Positions 62,301 to 64,000 of a DNA stretch of 64,000 nucleotides are shown here, in pieces. The notes under the pieces are model-generated. The model worked only from the letters and a program-made list of their open reading frames with translations. It was not told the origin of the DNA and searched no databases. Source of the DNA: Adineta ricciae (taxonomy: Eukaryota; Rotifera; Eurotatoria; Adinetida; Adinetidae); NCBI GenBank assembly GCA_905250025.1, contig CAJNOJ010000113.1:1-64000 (forward strand), in the 5' to 3' direction. The number at the start of each line of letters is the position of its first letter. Within the stretch, counting starts at the first letter, position 1. The position numbers were made by a program, and so were the translations under genes.

Positions 62301-64000
62301 CATGAATTTTACCTGCTACTGGTGGTAAGTCTCGTGAAATCAATGGATCTTTGGCGTGTTTTTGATAAATTTTGGCCACTGTATCTAAATCCTTAGAGTA
62401 CTGCTGTAAAATTTTGGCATATTTATCACTGATGCCAATATTTGGTATTTGTAATTTCTCGAAACGTTTCAATGAATCAAGCGCTCGTTCGGTACTTCGA
62501 ATGGTGTTGAAATACTTATCAAGAAATTCATTTAAACTCGCATGAAGATCGGATATCGACCGATCGAAGTCGGCCAAGTCATCGTCAACATCCTGTTTAC
62601 GTTGATCCAAGAAATCATAATCTTTTTTCTTCATCGACGTTACAATCATATTAAATTTCGAATGGAACGGTGCAATACCTTCTATTTTCGATTCCGCTAA
62701 GTGCGAATAGATATTGATTTTCGCGAACATGTCAATGATCTTTTCGCAACGTCGAACAAACGAATCAAATTTGCCGAAGATATACATTTCACTAAAATCA
62801 AATTGCCGTTCGGATGGATCAGCTGCTAATTTCGCTTTGGTTGATTGAAAACAACGTTGATATTCAACATTCAATTTAATACAATCACGTAACTTCGATA
62901 TGACATGAGCTTGATTTTGCGACCAAATCGTTTGAGTATAATTCTCTGTGACATACATTTTCGATGTTGTTATCATTTGATTGGTGATCTACGAAGGAAT
63001 TTCAGTGGCTTTCTTTATTTCTAACAGAGAAAATTAAACTTACTTTAACGAATAATGATGTCATTCGCTCCGATGTGTTGTAATATTGTGAGATGGAGTG
63101 AATCATTCGTACAGCATTGATTAGGCCGGGAATGCCTTCTAACATTCCAACAGGATCGGAATTATACAGTGGTTCACAGAATTTTTCCAAGGTATACAAG
63201 TATCGGACGTTATCTTTCGCTTCATTAGCGGCATCGGTGATTTTGCCATCTAGAATTTTCCATTGCTATGATGAAAGATTGTAAATTAAGAGAATTTATC
63301 GTCGTTGAAGGAACTTTACTTGAATAAGTTTCGATCGTGCTGTCTGTAAAATTGTTAGTACAGCTTTGACATCTTGACCTTTGATTTGATAGAGGAGAAA
63401 GTTGAATTTTGTCATACGTTTTTTCCAATAGTCAAGTTCAGCACGTGGACCGATATTATCTGCTTCTCGACGAATTTGTTCACTCTCCGCGAGAACCTAT
63501 GATTGAAACAATTCACAGATACGACCAATTTCACAGTCAGAATTCGTTATTACTTTTTCCATCTGTTTAATCCATGTTTTCATTGTTTCTTCGACTGATG
63601 CCAGATGTTCATTATTCGATGCAACAGATATATAATCTCCTGCATGTTGCAATTGTGTTAAATCAATTTTATCACAAGGTTTCAAAAGAATTCGCTCATT
63701 TATGCTTTCTTGGGCGCTGTTCAACATTGCAACAAAGTTATTCAATCGACTGAGGAAATCAACTTTAACCAATTGATTGTTATCTGAGCCTGTTAGTTTT
63801 CCCCAGGTCGTATCAGATGTTTGCAGATATGGTAAATAAATATCAGCGATCGATCGACTCAACGCCTGAAGCAATGGTTCGGTGTTACATTCGAATGTAT
63901 AGAAGCAAACTTCCTAGAAATTCAACAAAAGTAACCTCGAAGAGCAATCAGTCGGTAAGCACATACATTAACAATATTTTGTCCGGTAATTTTTGTTTTA
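47309..64000 (-). CDS. DNAH5/8-like: Axonemal outer-arm dynein heavy chain, DNAH5/8 class, 5' end outside the window
   Basis: ATP-driven motor of the ciliary outer arm. Seen in order from the right edge: N-terminal tail ([20 protein letters not shown]), linker, AAA1 P-loop GPAGTGKTET split by an intron near 57016-57066 with Walker B CFDEFNRI near 56815, AAA2 GPSGVGKTC near 55970, AAA3 GEQGTAKT near 54800, AAA4 GVGGSGKQS near 53275, stalk coiled coils and microtubule-binding region about 52610-51385, AAA5 about 51330-50600, AAA6 about 50150-48700, and the C-terminal cap. The end, [13 protein letters not shown] then [11 protein letters not shown], is diagnostic of DNAH5/DNAH8 rather than DNAH9/11/17. 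More than 30 short exons are separated by about 50-bp introns. The last visible exon (63967-64000) continues off the edge; roughly 150-200 N-terminal residues are missing. A 165-bp assembly repeat around 49441 interrupts the frame artificially; one copy alone reads through. Confidence 0.96.
49276..49606. other. Assembly artefact: exact 165-bp direct repeat flanking a single N
   Basis: Bases 49276-49440 recur exactly as 49442-49606 with one N between them. The repeated DNA lies inside a dynein AAA6-region exon, and a single copy gives an unbroken conserved frame. This is the pattern of two contig ends that overlap but were joined with a token gap rather than merged. Confidence 0.95.

Noticed and set aside
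1-64000. Mobile elements and viral fossils
   Set aside because: No transposase, reverse transcriptase, integrase, capsid-like frame, long terminal repeats or terminal inverted repeats were recognised by eye; a profile search could still reveal old fragments in the long intergenic stretches.

Overview
The window looks like chromosomal DNA of a small, gene-dense metazoan, most likely a bdelloid rotifer or a close relative. That assignment is inferred; the following is seen. The DNA is AT-rich. Introns are almost all 45-65 bp with GT-AG ends. The gene set is animal (TASK-type K2P channel, BCR/ABR, PIAS, SBK kinase, RPE65/BCO carotenoid oxygenase) and ciliary (axonemal dynein DNAH5/8, C2orf81 homologue). 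I saw no transposon, retroelement or CRISPR array. Introns were placed by hand. For twelve multi-exon genes outside the dynein and BCR/ABR loci, either every exon length was summed to a whole number of codons or every junction was checked for frame.

Layout, left to right: C2orf81 homologue (-, 606-2686); intronless SET methyltransferase (+, 3503-4117); zinc-finger-like protein of unknown role (-, 4486-5571); carotenoid oxygenase in 10 exons (+, 6801-8965); BCR/ABR-like GEF/GAP (-, 9437-14389); two tandem intronless type II membrane glycosyltransferase-like genes (-, 16950-19611); a 1057-residue disordered protein (+, 21374-24987); six identical tRNA-Lys(UUU) genes (-, 26671-28403); SBK-type kinase (+, 30273-31525); TASK-like K2P channel (-, 32369-33916); four-TM protein (-, 35944-37112); mucin-like membrane protein (+, 38522-39592); two tandem PIAS SUMO ligases (-, 39779-43914); a two-domain small heat-shock protein with a C-terminal CaaX box (-, 45021-45683); a small secreted or GPI-anchored Cys-rich protein (+, 46325-47129); and a DNAH5/8-class outer-arm dynein heavy chain (-, 47309 to beyond the right edge).

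The genes form no operon or single pathway. Clear local duplications are the glycosyltransferase-like pair, the PIAS pair and the tRNA-Lys array. The best candidates for new biology are the K2P channel, whose first pore loop has lost the usual filter threonine and whose second filter is encoded across an 11-nt microexon, and the tandem alpha-crystallin protein with a predicted farnesylation signal. A 165-bp exact repeat around a single N at 49441 inside the dynein gene is almost certainly an assembly artefact.
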